Source: Desertifilum tharense IPPAS B-1220 (GTDB lineage Bacteria > Cyanobacteriota > Cyanobacteriia > Cyanobacteriales > Desertifilaceae). From it: DNA of 45,199 nt. Where the stretch lies: contig NZ_MJGC01000072.1 of the NCBI RefSeq assembly GCF_001746915.1, forward strand, positions 1-45,199, written 5' to 3'. The position numbers were made by a program, and so were the translations under genes. The notes beneath the pieces are model-generated. The model saw nothing but the letters and a program-made list of their open reading frames with translations, ran no database searches and was not told where the DNA came from. Below, piece after piece: positions 24,147-32,795 of the stretch; position 1 is the first letter of the stretch, and each line of letters begins with the position of its first letter.

Positions 24147-25199
24147 ATGATCGAAGTTGAGCATCTTAGCAAAATCTATGGCTCAACCCCGGCTATTCAC
24201 GATGTCACCTTTAGGGTGGAACCTGGAGAAATTTTAGGTTTTCTAGGGCCAAATGGTGCGGGGAAAACCACCACCATGCGGATTTTAACGGGGTATCTGC
24301 CAGCAACGAGTGGAACGGCGCGGTTAGCGGGTTTTGACGTTCATGAAAGTTCGATGGAGGTGCGACAGCGGATTGGCTATCTACCGGAAACGCCGCCGCT
24401 GTACCCTGAGATGACGGTGGAGTCGTTTCTGTATTTTGTGGCGCGGATTAAGGGGGTGGAACGGAGCGATCGCCGCAATCGAGTTAACATTGCCCTAGAG
24501 CGCTGCAATATTGCCGATAAGCGTAAGGTTTTAATCCACAAGCTCTCAAAAGGCTATCGCCAGCGGGTGGGAATTGCTCAGGCTATTGTTCACGACCCCC
24601 CGGTGATTATTTTAGATGAACCGACGGTTGGATTAGACCCGCGTCAAATCATTGATGTTCGCAATTTAATTAAAAGCCTAGCGGGCGAACATACCATTAT
24701 TCTGTCTACGCATATCCTGCCAGAAGTGAGCATGACGTGCAGTCGGGTGGCGATTATTAATCGCGGCCGGATTGTGGCGACTAATTCCCCAGAAAATTTG
24801 GTGGCTCAGTTAGGCGGGGGTTCGGGTTACGAGTTAGAGGTAGACCGAGATGTCATAGAAGTCAAGAACTTGTTACAAGTCTTACCCGGCGTGCGGTTTG
24901 TGGAAGCTGTGGCAGAAAACTATCTTCCCCCCAACCGTCATTTAATCCGGGTGGTGTCGGAACCGGGAACCGAACCGGGACGAGATATTGTTGCGGTTCT
25001 CGTCGGTGCGGGAGTCGGGTTATACGAAATGCGTCGCAACCGAGTCAGCTTGGAAAATGTCTTTTTAGAATTAACGACCACTGAAAAGACGTTGGAATCC
25101 GATCCTTCAGAACCGCGATCGCAGGCAGACTCCCCGGTTCTTGCAGACACTCAAGCCAACGTTTCGGAGCCTCACGCAGGAGAAGGAGCGCAGTCATGA
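24147..25199 (+). CDS. ABC transporter ATP-binding protein (GldA-like)
   Basis: A 350-residue ATPase. Walker A is GPNGAGKTT at residues 34-42, the ABC signature is LSKGYRQR at 133-140, Walker B is VIILDE at about 153-158, and the H-loop is STHILPEVSM. The sequence class matches the ABC-2 and gliding-motility type exporters (GldA) with a C-terminal regulatory extension at about 230-350. The last 40 residues are a low-complexity acidic tail. It overlaps the downstream permease by 4 bases (ATGA), which points to translational coupling. The downstream GldG-like protein and DUF4340 protein complete the module. The transported substrate is not known. Confidence 0.93.
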   Translation: MIEVEHLSKIYGSTPAIHDVTFRVEPGEILGFLGPNGAGKTTTMRILTGYLPATSGTARLAGFDVHESSMEVRQRIGYLPETPPLYPEMTVESFLYFVARIKGVERSDRRNRVNIALERCNIADKRKVLIHKLSKGYRQRVGIAQAIVHDPPVIILDEPTVGLDPRQIIDVRNLIKSLAGEHTIILSTHILPEVSMTCSRVAIINRGRIVATNSPENLVAQLGGGSGYELEVDRDVIEVKNLLQVLPGVRFVEAVAENYLPPNRHLIRVVSEPGTEPGRDIVAVLVGAGVGLYEMRRNRVSLENVFLELTTTEKTLESDPSEPRSQADSPVLADTQANVSEPHAGEGAQS

Positions 25200-25993
25200 G
25201 GGGACTTTTCAGCAATATTATGGCGATTTATCGCAAGGAGTTGCAAGGATATTTTGCCTCTCCTTTAGCCTATGCGATCGCGGCGGTCTTCTGGCTGCTG
25301 TCGGGTTTCTTCTTTGTGGCGATGCTGCTTGGCCCTGAAGGCATTATCGCCCAAGCGGCCTTGCTCGATCAATTTGGCGGTAGCGAACCCGTGGACATTG
25401 CTTACCAATTTCAGCAACTCTTTTTGGGTGTGATTGGCAACTTATCCCTGTTCGTCTTACCGATTTTGTCAATGGGACTCTATGCAGAAGAACGCAAGCG
25501 CGGCACCTTAGAACTACTTGCCACTTCCCCCATTACCAACTGGGCGATCGCTACGGGAAAATTATTAGGGGCCGTCACCTTCTTTACCGCAATGATCGTA
25601 CCCCTATTACTCTACGAAGCGATCGCCCTCAGCGCTGCCGATCCTCCGGTGAGTCTGGCGGTACCGCTAGTCGGCCATTTGGGATTAATCCTACTAGCGG
25701 CGAGCGTGCTGGCGTTGGGGATGTTTATCTCTTCGTTGACTGAAAGTACCATTTTGGCGGCGGTGCTAACCTTTGCGCTGGTTCTATTTCTTTGGGTGAT
25801 TGATTTAGTGGCTAATGGGGTGGGTGGAGCCTTCGGACAAATTTTAAGCCACCTATCGCTACTCAAGCATTACACCAACCTCGTCCGAGGCATTTTAGAC
25901 ACAAGCAGCCTGATCCTATTTGGCAGCTATGTCATCTTAGGCTTATTTCTAACCGCTCAATCGATTGAAACCCTCCGGTTCCAACGCTCCTAA
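25196..25993 (+). CDS. ABC-2 type permease (GldF-like)
   Basis: A 265-residue membrane protein with six hydrophobic segments (about 22-45, 75-95, 105-130, 140-165, 170-195 and 240-258). The sequence YRKELQGYFASPLAYAIAAVFWLLSGFFF at the N-terminus and LYAEERKRGTLELLATSPITNWAIATGKLLG are typical of ABC-2 permeases that pair with GldA-like ATPases. The start ATG overlaps the ATPase stop. The final codons (SIETLRFQRS) lie 31 bases before the next gene. It forms the channel half of the exporter and probably works as a dimer or with a second permease. Confidence 0.9.
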   Translation: MRGLFSNIMAIYRKELQGYFASPLAYAIAAVFWLLSGFFFVAMLLGPEGIIAQAALLDQFGGSEPVDIAYQFQQLFLGVIGNLSLFVLPILSMGLYAEERKRGTLELLATSPITNWAIATGKLLGAVTFFTAMIVPLLLYEAIALSAADPPVSLAVPLVGHLGLILLAASVLALGMFISSLTESTILAAVLTFALVLFLWVIDLVANGVGGAFGQILSHLSLLKHYTNLVRGILDTSSLILFGSYVILGLFLTAQSIETLRFQRS

Positions 25994-26024
25994 GCCAAAT
26001 ATCACCAATTTTCGCTCTTCGACT

Positions 26025-27872
26025 ATGAAACCCCTTTGGAAATCACTTCGATACCTGGTTTGGCTAGCACCAACCCTGATCGTGGCAGGCTTGACCGCAG
26101 GAATCATTTCCGCCGCTTGGATACCGCTACCCCTGGCTTTAATCCTCGGTGGTTTGGCCATTTTAGGCGTGTGGCTGGTTTATCAAATCAGCACGTTGCA
26201 ACGGTTCTGGAAACAACGCTCTACCGAAGCCGGAACCAACGCCCTGATCGCCACCCTGTCCGTTATCCTGATTTTAGGGTTAATTAACTTTCTGGGAGTG
26301 CGTTACCTGGCGCGGTTTGACTTAACCGAAACCCAGATTTTTACCCTAGCGCCGCAAACCCAAGAAATTCTGCGAAATCTCGATCGACCTGTTAAAGCCT
26401 TCGTGTTTACCAGTCAGGCGAACCCCACCGACCGAGAATTACTGGATAGCTATCAGCGGATCGGGGGTCGCAACTTCAGCTATGAGTATATCGATCCGCA
26501 GTTGCGTCCGGGTTTGGCTCAAGAATTTGGAGTGCGATCGCAAACAGATATTGGCAACGTTTATATTGAAGCCACGCCTCCAGAAACCCCAGAGGAGGAG
26601 GAAACCGTTCAACCCAGGCGGGAATTAGTCCAGAATATCTCGCGCGATCGCCTTGCAGAAAATCGCCTGACGACGACGATAGAACGCATTGCGAGCGATC
26701 GCGCTTTTGTGGTCTACTTCCTCCAAGGTCACGGTCAAAGACCCCTAGAAGCAGGCCAGGGGGGGTTCTCAGAAGCCATTGGTGCTTTGGGAAATCGCAG
26801 CTACATCAGCCAACCCTTGAACCTCGCCGACCGTTCGGAAGTTCCCCAAGATGCAGATGTGGTCGTGATTGCAGGCCCGCAACGCGCCTTATTTGAACCG
26901 GAAGTTCAAGCGTTACAGCAATACCTCGAACGGGGGGGTTCTCTGTTCCTGATGATCGATCCGGGAACCGATCCGGGTTTAGACCCTCTCCTGCGCGAAT
27001 GGGGAGTGCGCCTCGATAACCGCTTTGCTGTAGACGCCACCGGAAGCGGCCGTTTGGTCGGTTTGGGCCCTGCGGAACCCTTAATTACCCGCTATGGCGA
27101 TCATCCCATTACTCGCGATTTCCGCGATGGTTATTCGTTCTATCCAATGGCCAGACCGATAGAAGTATCGGCGGTTCCTGGGGTGAATGAAACTCCCCTC
27201 TTAATTACCGCCGATCAAAGTTGGGCCGAAAGTAACCCCCAAAGCCAAACGCTAGAGTTTAACCCAGAAACGGATCGCCAAGGCCCTCTATTATTGGGAG
27301 TGGCTTTGAGTCGCAGCATTCAAAATCCAGAGGTACAAGCGTCTCCTTCTCCTTCGCCATCCCCACAGGCGTCTCCTTCCCCAGAAGCGAGTCCAGAAGC
27401 GTCTCCTTCCCCAGAAGCGAGTCCAGAAGCATCTCCCTCCCCGGAAGCAAGTCCAGAAGTTTCCCCTTCCCCGGAAGCAAGTCCAGAAGTTTCCCCTTCC
27501 CCGGAAGCAAGTCCAGAAGCGTCTCCTTCCCCAGAGGCAAGTCCAGAAGCCTCTCCGACGCCAATTCCATCTCCTTCCCCGGAAGTAGAAGCAACGCCAA
27601 TTAGAGATGCGCGGATGGTTGTAATTGGGAATTCAGAATTTGCAGCCGATGGTCGGTTTGGACGCCAACTCAACGGCGATGTTTTTCTCAATTCTGTGGC
27701 GTGGTTGGCGAATACCGACGAGCAAAATCTGTCCATTCGTCCGCGCGAAGCTAGAAACCGCCGGATCAACCTCTCGATCCAAGAAGGTCGGATTATTGGT
27801 TGGACTGCGATCGCTGTTATCCCATTATTAGGGTTAATTGCAGCATTGCTGCTCTGGTTGCGCCGTCGCTAA
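26025..27872 (+). CDS. GldG-like auxiliary protein of an ABC exporter with Ser/Pro/Glu/Ala repeat insert
   Basis: About 615 residues. Two N-terminal membrane helices (about 12-50 and 68-92) and one C-terminal helix (about 592-612) flank a large periplasmic domain of the GldG/ABC_transp_aux type, with LNFLGVRYLARFDLTETQIFTLAPQTQEIL near the N-terminus and VVIAGPQRALFEPEVQALQQYLERGGSLFLMIDP in the middle. A low-complexity insert at about residues 440-525 consists of six almost exact 30-bp DNA units encoding ASPSPEASPE. The ATG at 26025 is preferred; an in-frame TTG at 25965 would overlap the permease. Its function is unknown beyond association with the ABC pair; in Bacteroidetes gliding systems GldG is essential. 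Confidence 0.88.
   Translation: MKPLWKSLRYLVWLAPTLIVAGLTAGIISAAWIPLPLALILGGLAILGVWLVYQISTLQRFWKQRSTEAGTNALIATLSVILILGLINFLGVRYLARFDLTETQIFTLAPQTQEILRNLDRPVKAFVFTSQANPTDRELLDSYQRIGGRNFSYEYIDPQLRPGLAQEFGVRSQTDIGNVYIEATPPETPEEEETVQPRRELVQNISRDRLAENRLTTTIERIASDRAFVVYFLQGHGQRPLEAGQGGFSEAIGALGNRSYISQPLNLADRSEVPQDADVVVIAGPQRALFEPEVQALQQYLERGGSLFLMIDPGTDPGLDPLLREWGVRLDNRFAVDATGSGRLVGLGPAEPLITRYGDHPITRDFRDGYSFYPMARPIEVSAVPGVNETPLLITADQSWAESNPQSQTLEFNPETDRQGPLLLGVALSRSIQNPEVQASPSPSPSPQASPSPEASPEASPSPEASPEASPSPEASPEVSPSPEASPEVSPSPEASPEASPSPEASPEASPTPIPSPSPEVEATPIRDARMVVIGNSEFAADGRFGRQLNGDVFLNSVAWLANTDEQNLSIRPREARNRRINLSIQEGRIIGWTAIAVIPLLGLIAALLLWLRRR
27369..27548 (+). repeat. 30-bp minisatellite coding for Ser/Pro/Glu/Ala repeats
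   Basis: Six consecutive 30-bp units, starting 'gcgtctccttcc' and encoding A/V-S-P-S-P-E-A-S-P-E, keep the reading frame because 30 is divisible by 3. The units differ only at a few, mostly synonymous, sites. Copy-number change would lengthen a flexible periplasmic linker without a frameshift. Confidence 0.9.
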
Positions 27873-27933
27873 CATCCTTGGGGGAAATTTCCCCCTTCTC
27901 TTGCTATTCTCTTTATGGATTGCGAACTGAAAT

Positions 27934-28734
27934 ATGAAACTACAACGCAAGACTCTGCTGTTGTTATTGGCGGCGCTTGGGTTTGCTGGCATCGTGTATG
28001 TTGTAGAAATCCAAGGTCAGCAACGCGAGGAAGCCAGAGTTGCTAGATCCCGAACGGTCTTTACCTTTGCTGAAGATCGAGTCCAGGAAATTCAGATTTC
28101 CCAACCCGATACAGAAACGCTAGTGTTTGAACGTCAGGCGGAAGGGGAGACGCAATGGGTGATGACACAACCTAAAGCTGCACCTGCTAGCGATGCGTCG
28201 GTGACGTTTTTATTAGATAAACTGACAAATGGTCGGAGCGATCGCACTTTGACGGTTTCTGAATCTGAACTTTCAGAGTACGGTTTAGATAACCCTTCAG
28301 CTATTGTGGACATTACCCTAACTAACGGTAAAACGCATCAGTTGGTTTTAGGTCAACTAGACTTCAGCGAATCGTTCATTTACGCGCAGGTCGATCCGCC
28401 AATTAAAACAGCGCTTAAGGATGATAAAACAACGCCAAAAAGTGCAAATGTTACTCCGACGACTACAGAAGCGCAATCCTTGCAAGTTCTCTTAGTTCCG
28501 ATTGATTTTCAATATGCTGTAGACCGACCTTTATCAGAATGGGAACAACAGGAAGCTGAAAGACCGATTCAAGTCAGTCCCTCCCCCAGTCCAACCCTAG
28601 AAACTAGTCCTTCGCCTACTTCAGAGGAAAGTCCAGAAGCCAGTCCTTCGCCTACTTCAGAAACTAGTCCTTCTCCTACTTTAGAGGAAAGTCCACAAGC
28701 CAGTCCTTCACCTACTCCAGAAACCAGTCCCTAA
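27934..28734 (+). CDS. DUF4340 domain protein
   Basis: A 266-residue protein with an N-terminal membrane anchor (residues 6-25) and a periplasmic DUF4340 domain (about 40-200: VFTFAEDRVQEIQISQPDTETLVFER, YGLDNPSAIVDITLTNGKTHQLVLG). DUF4340 proteins usually sit directly after GldG-type genes, as here. The C-terminal 65 residues are a Ser/Pro/Thr/Glu low-complexity tail made of SPSPT and EESPEAS units resembling the insert in the upstream GldG-like protein. The domain is shorter than the two-repeat versions of DUF4340 found elsewhere, which may be truncation or natural variation. The 61-bp gap to the GldG-like gene suggests one operon. Confidence 0.8.
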   Translation: MKLQRKTLLLLLAALGFAGIVYVVEIQGQQREEARVARSRTVFTFAEDRVQEIQISQPDTETLVFERQAEGETQWVMTQPKAAPASDASVTFLLDKLTNGRSDRTLTVSESELSEYGLDNPSAIVDITLTNGKTHQLVLGQLDFSESFIYAQVDPPIKTALKDDKTTPKSANVTPTTTEAQSLQVLLVPIDFQYAVDRPLSEWEQQEAERPIQVSPSPSPTLETSPSPTSEESPEASPSPTSETSPSPTLEESPQASPSPTPETSP

Positions 28735-28756
28735 AACTTTTTATCCCCATCTCTCC

Positions 28757-29611
28757 ATGACTGACGCAACCGCTACATTATTAGTCTCTTGTCCAGATCG
28801 ACAAGGATTAGTTGCCAAACTGGCTAACTTTATCTATACGCATAATGGCAATATTATCCACGCGGATCACCATACTGATTTTGCGGCGGGTTTATTCCTC
28901 ACGCGCTTAGAATGGCAGTTAGCAGGATTTGATATTCCTCGGCTGGAAATTGCTTCTCGGTTTCAACCTATTGCTAATTCAATTGAAGCTAATTGGCAAT
29001 TGCATTTTTCAGATACAATTCCCCGAATTGCGATTTGGGTGAGTCGTCAAGACCATTGCTTATTTGATTTAATTCTACGCCAACGCTCTCAAGAACTCAG
29101 GGCAGAAATTGCACTGATTATCAGCAATCATTTAAGTTTGCAGCCAGTCGCCGAGCAGTTTGGGATTGAATACGTTCATATTCCGATTACAAAAGAGAAT
29201 AAAGCCGAGCAAGAAGCCAAGCAACTAGAATTGTTAAATCAATATCAGATTGATTTAGTGATTCTTGCAAAATATATGCAAATCCTCTCTTCTGATTTTG
29301 TTTCTCAATTTCCCAATATTATTAATATTCATCATTCCTTTTTACCCGCTTTTGCTGGTGCAAATCCCTATCATCGCGCTTACGAACGCGGGGTTAAAAT
29401 TATTGGTGCAACAGCACATTATGTTACTGAAGATTTAGACGAAGGTCCAATTATCGAGCAGGATGTTGTTCGCGTTAGCCATCGAGATACCACAGAAGAT
29501 TTAATTCGTAAAGGTAAAGATCTAGAACGAGTGGTATTAGCGAGAGCCGTGCGATCGCACTTACAAAACCGCATCCTCGTTTATGGAAATCGGACTGTCG
29601 TTTTTGCCTAA
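28757..29611 (+). CDS. purU: formyltetrahydrofolate deformylase
   Basis: Hydrolyses 10-formyl-THF to THF and formate, balancing one-carbon pools and supplying formate for purine synthesis. The 284 residues contain an N-terminal ACT domain (about 5-80: LLVSCPDRQGLVAKLANFIYTHNGNI) and a C-terminal formyl-transferase domain (about 88-284). The catalytic residues of the fold are present: Asn190 and His192 in INIHHSFLP and Asp228 in VTEDLDEGP. The loop AFAGANPYHRAYERGVK is characteristic of PurU. It starts with ATG at 28757, 22 bases after the DUF4340 gene, although the two functions are unrelated. Confidence 0.96.
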   Translation: MTDATATLLVSCPDRQGLVAKLANFIYTHNGNIIHADHHTDFAAGLFLTRLEWQLAGFDIPRLEIASRFQPIANSIEANWQLHFSDTIPRIAIWVSRQDHCLFDLILRQRSQELRAEIALIISNHLSLQPVAEQFGIEYVHIPITKENKAEQEAKQLELLNQYQIDLVILAKYMQILSSDFVSQFPNIINIHHSFLPAFAGANPYHRAYERGVKIIGATAHYVTEDLDEGPIIEQDVVRVSHRDTTEDLIRKGKDLERVVLARAVRSHLQNRILVYGNRTVVFA

Positions 29612-30064
29612 GAAACTGGGTACCGCTAGCGAGCAAGATGCTTGCACTTGCTCTGGCTTGAGAAGGTTAGGACAGAGGTGAACTGCTCAAAGGATGAGAC
29701 TCACTCAGTTTTAACACCGCTACGCACCCAGCAAGCTACAGCACACTGCACTTTGCGATAGAGCGTGCAACCCTTGATAGACAAAACCCCCCAGCCCATA
29801 ACCCATCCCCTCAATTTACGATACAACGATCCCGTGGGATCGCCCCACTGGTCTACGAAATTGCGGAAGTGTGCTGTTTTCCCCTTAAAATCAAGTCAAC
29901 CTTAACCGTCACGCCAGCATTCGTTATGAGGGATTGTCCTAAAGTTGACGCCAAGCCCCAACCTAAAAAAACTGGGTGCATTTATCAGCCCAAATCTCAA
30001 TCCCCCTTAACATCTGGAACGCTCTGGATCGGCTACCCCACCTACTCACTACTACTGAATTACT
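29612..30064. other. intergenic region with a perfect inverted repeat
   Basis: No convincing gene in 453 bases. A short frame at 29869-30162 overlaps the GH57 start and has no family character. A perfect 7-bp inverted repeat CGATCCC-GT-GGGATCG lies at 29827-29842, possibly a regulatory or repeat element. The remainder is AC-rich with no visible promoter consensus. Confidence 0.5.
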
Positions 30065-31654
30065 ATGGCTATTGGTTACGTTGCATTAGTTCTTCACGCT
30101 CATCTACCCTTTGTCCGTCACCCCGAAAGCGATTATGTTCTAGAGGAAGAATGGCTGTTTGAGGCGATTACCGAAACCTACATTCCTCTGTTACATGTCT
30201 TTGACGGTCTAAAACGAGACGGCGTTGACTTTAAACTCACCATGAGCATGACTCCCCCTTTGGTGTCCATGCTTCGAGATCCGCTGTTACAAGAACGTTA
30301 CGACGAACACCTGTCCAAATTAGAGGAACTGATCGAAAAAGAAATCGAGCATAACGAACACAACGGTCATATTCGCTATCTTGCCGAATTTTACGCCAGC
30401 GAGTTTAGTAAAGTTCGCGAAACCTGGGAACAGTACGATGGCGACTTAGTAACCGCGTTTAAGCAATATCTCGATTCCAACAACCTAGAAATTATTACCT
30501 GCGGCGCAACCCACGGTTATCTACCGTTGATGAAGATGTATCCCCAAGCAGTTTGGGCGCAGATTCAGGTTGCTTGCGAACATTACGAAGAAACCTTTGG
30601 TCGCCCTGCTAAAGGGATTTGGCTGCCAGAATGCGCCTATTATGAAGGTTTGGAACGAATGCTCGCCGATGCGGGTTTGCGCTACTTCCTCACCGACGGT
30701 CATGGAATTTTATACGCGCGTCCTCGTCCCCGGTTTGGTACCTATGCGCCCATTTTCACTGAAACAGGCGTTGCTGCATTTGGGCGAGATCACGAGTCTT
30801 CTCAACAGGTATGGTCTTCTGAGGTGGGTTATCCCGGCGCTGCGGAATACCGAGAATTTTACAAGGATTTAGGATGGGAAGCCGATTACGAGTATATTAA
30901 GCCTTACATTATGCCCAATGGCCAGCGCAAAAACATTGGGATTAAGTATCACAAGATTACAGGACGCGGTTTAGGACTAGGGGATAAGGCGCTGTATGAC
31001 CCCTATTGGGCGCGGGAAAAGACCGCCGAACACGCCGCGAACTTTATGTTCAACCGGGAACGCCAGGCCGAGCATTTACACTACATCATGCAACGCCCGC
31101 CGATTATTGTCTCCCCCTACGATGCGGAGTTGTTCGGTCACTGGTGGTATGAGGGGCCGTGGTTTATTGATTATTTGTTCCGTAAGTCTTGGTACGACCA
31201 AGGCACCTATGAGATGACGCACTTGGCAGACTATTTGCGGAATAACTCAACGCAACAGGTTTGTCGTCCGTCTCAGTCGAGTTGGGGATATAAAGGTTTC
31301 CACGAATATTGGTTGAATGAGACCAATGCTTGGATTTATCCCCACTTGCATAAAGCCGCCGAACGGATGATTGAGTTGGGAAGTCTCGAACCTGCCGATG
31401 AGTTAGAATGGCGGGCCCTGAATCAGGCGGCGCGAGAATTGTTGTTGGCACAGTCTTCTGACTGGGCGTTTATTATGCGGACGGGAACGATGGTTCCTTA
31501 TGCGGTGCGCCGGACGCGATCGCACTTAATGCGCTTCGATAAGCTGTATTACGATATCAAAATGGGCAAAATTGACAGCGGTTGGCTAGAAAAAGTCCAG
31601 AAAATCGATAATATCTTCCCCAGTATCAACTACCGCGTCTATCGTCCCTTGTAA
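30065..31654 (+). CDS. GH57 family alpha-glucan branching enzyme (DUF1957)
   Basis: A 529-residue cytoplasmic glycoside hydrolase family 57 enzyme that creates alpha-1,6 branches in glycogen. The N-terminal barrel opens with VALVLHAHLPFVRHPES. The catalytic nucleophile is Glu189 in GIWLPECAYYEGLE and the acid/base is Asp353 in SPYDAELFGHWWYEGP, at positions typical of archaeal GH57 branching enzymes. The C-terminal DUF1957-type helical domain (RTGTMVPYAVRRTRSHLMRFDKL) forms the lid. It starts with ATG at 30065. Cyanobacteria typically carry this together with GH13 branching enzyme elsewhere in the genome; no other glycogen gene is nearby here. Confidence 0.93.
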   Translation: MAIGYVALVLHAHLPFVRHPESDYVLEEEWLFEAITETYIPLLHVFDGLKRDGVDFKLTMSMTPPLVSMLRDPLLQERYDEHLSKLEELIEKEIEHNEHNGHIRYLAEFYASEFSKVRETWEQYDGDLVTAFKQYLDSNNLEIITCGATHGYLPLMKMYPQAVWAQIQVACEHYEETFGRPAKGIWLPECAYYEGLERMLADAGLRYFLTDGHGILYARPRPRFGTYAPIFTETGVAAFGRDHESSQQVWSSEVGYPGAAEYREFYKDLGWEADYEYIKPYIMPNGQRKNIGIKYHKITGRGLGLGDKALYDPYWAREKTAEHAANFMFNRERQAEHLHYIMQRPPIIVSPYDAELFGHWWYEGPWFIDYLFRKSWYDQGTYEMTHLADYLRNNSTQQVCRPSQSSWGYKGFHEYWLNETNAWIYPHLHKAAERMIELGSLEPADELEWRALNQAARELLLAQSSDWAFIMRTGTMVPYAVRRTRSHLMRFDKLYYDIKMGKIDSGWLEKVQKIDNIFPSINYRVYRPL

Positions 31655-31679
31655 GGTGACAGGCGCACAGGCTAAACGA

Positions 31680-31720
31680 TTAACCCGCCCAACTTCTGGT
31701 TAGGGGTGAGGGCGGGTTAA
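31680..31720 (+). terminator. hairpin after the GH57 gene
   Basis: A perfect 11-bp inverted repeat, TTAACCCGCCC and GGGCGGGTTAA, with a 19-base loop lies 25 bases after the stop. No strong T-tract follows (only 'ataaattc'), so termination may be weak or bidirectional. Confidence 0.5.
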
Positions 31721-31825
31721 ATAAATTCATCGCGTTTGCCCCCTTTCTTGCAGAATTTGCGTCTAAATAACCGAAATAATTAGACTGAGCGTTGTTTTGT
31801 CTAGCCCCTACGCTCAATTGCCACC

Positions 31826-32653
31826 ATGAGAGTTGAATTCATGCGAACGATCGCTAAACGTCAGAGGAAGTTTGCTGCAACCTGGGGTTTTCTTGCGGTT
31901 CCGGTTGGAATTGCGATCGCTGTTACCCCCTTTTGGGCCTCCCTCAGTCGCGCCCAAACGCTGAATGCCCAAGTCAGCCCCGAATTAACGCCCCAATTCT
32001 TATTCAATCAACGGGCAATGACGGTGATTGGACAGGGATTAGCGGCAGCTCCTGCCGATACAGCCCGTTTAGAATTTAGTTTAGGTCTGCGCCTCCCTCC
32101 GGAACTCAATCGCGATGTTGAAAGCGATCCATCCCCCGAAGAATTCTTGCAACCCGTCATTTCTGCTTTAACTGAAAGTGGGGTTTCTCGAAACCAAATT
32201 CAAATTCAAGCCGTTCAAATTGAGAATCCCCGCGTTCAGGTGACAGTGACTCGCCCCACGCGCGAAAGCCTGCAAGCTTTGATTGAACGCGTGAATCAAA
32301 GTTTGCGCCAAAGCGAAGCCCTATTTTTGCAAAGTATTGGGGCAGAATACGGCGTTAACAATTGTCAATTCCTCGAACGTCAGGCGCGACGGGCAGCTTT
32401 AAACGATGCTCAAACGCGGGCCCGGAATCTAGCCGCAGATTTAGGTGTCAATCAGGGCGAAGTGCTACTCGTGACTGAGTACCCTCTAGCGGGTTCGCCT
32501 GCTTCAGGTGCTTGTGGTTCCAAGATTGGGGTACCCACTTCCCCCTTCGGCCCTGCTAGCGATAACCTACCGCCCTACAATCCCGCAGCCCCCACGGAGG
32601 TTCAACTCAGAAGCCAGGTGAGCATTACTTATACGATTGAAGAGGAGTCTTGA
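31826..32653 (+). CDS. SIMPL (DUF541) domain periplasmic protein
   Basis: A 275-residue secreted protein. The signal peptide runs to about residue 46 (SLSRA-QTLNAQ). The body is a SIMPL/DUF541 domain: MTVIGQGLAAAPADTARLEFSLGLRL near the N-terminus, NNCQFLERQARRAALNDAQTRARNLAADLGVNQGEVLLV in the middle, and a final strand VQLRSQVSITYTIEE. Related proteins are oxidative-stress or envelope proteins of uncertain biochemistry. An internal ATG at 31841 with GAGAG upstream is an alternative start; either keeps the signal peptide. It is 142 bases upstream of the large secretion protein and on the same strand. Confidence 0.88.
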   Translation: MRVEFMRTIAKRQRKFAATWGFLAVPVGIAIAVTPFWASLSRAQTLNAQVSPELTPQFLFNQRAMTVIGQGLAAAPADTARLEFSLGLRLPPELNRDVESDPSPEEFLQPVISALTESGVSRNQIQIQAVQIENPRVQVTVTRPTRESLQALIERVNQSLRQSEALFLQSIGAEYGVNNCQFLERQARRAALNDAQTRARNLAADLGVNQGEVLLVTEYPLAGSPASGACGSKIGVPTSPFGPASDNLPPYNPAAPTEVQLRSQVSITYTIEEES

Positions 32654-32725
32654 TTGTAACGATGTAGCGTTGGCGATCGCAATCTATAACAAAAACGTAA
32701 ACTTTCTCAGCTTTTGCAAAATTCA

Positions 32726-32756
32726 AGAGAGCAAAACGGCTCTCTCCCCGTATAAT
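32726..32756 (+). promoter_or_regulatory. hairpin and -10-like element upstream of the secretion fusion gene
   Basis: A 7-bp hairpin, AGAGAGC-loop-GCTCTCT, occupies 32726-32745. TATAAT follows at 32751-32756, 40 bases before the GTG start. No matching -35 is seen, so a standard vegetative promoter is doubtful and activator-dependent or alternative-sigma transcription is possible. Confidence 0.35.
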
Positions 32757-32795
32757 TCTCCCTAAAGTCCGTATTCAGGGGGAGAACAGGTAATC

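Noticed and set aside
27259..27769. Long antisense frames over the Ser/Pro repeat
   Set aside because: Stop-free only because of the repetitive coding sequence on the plus strand.
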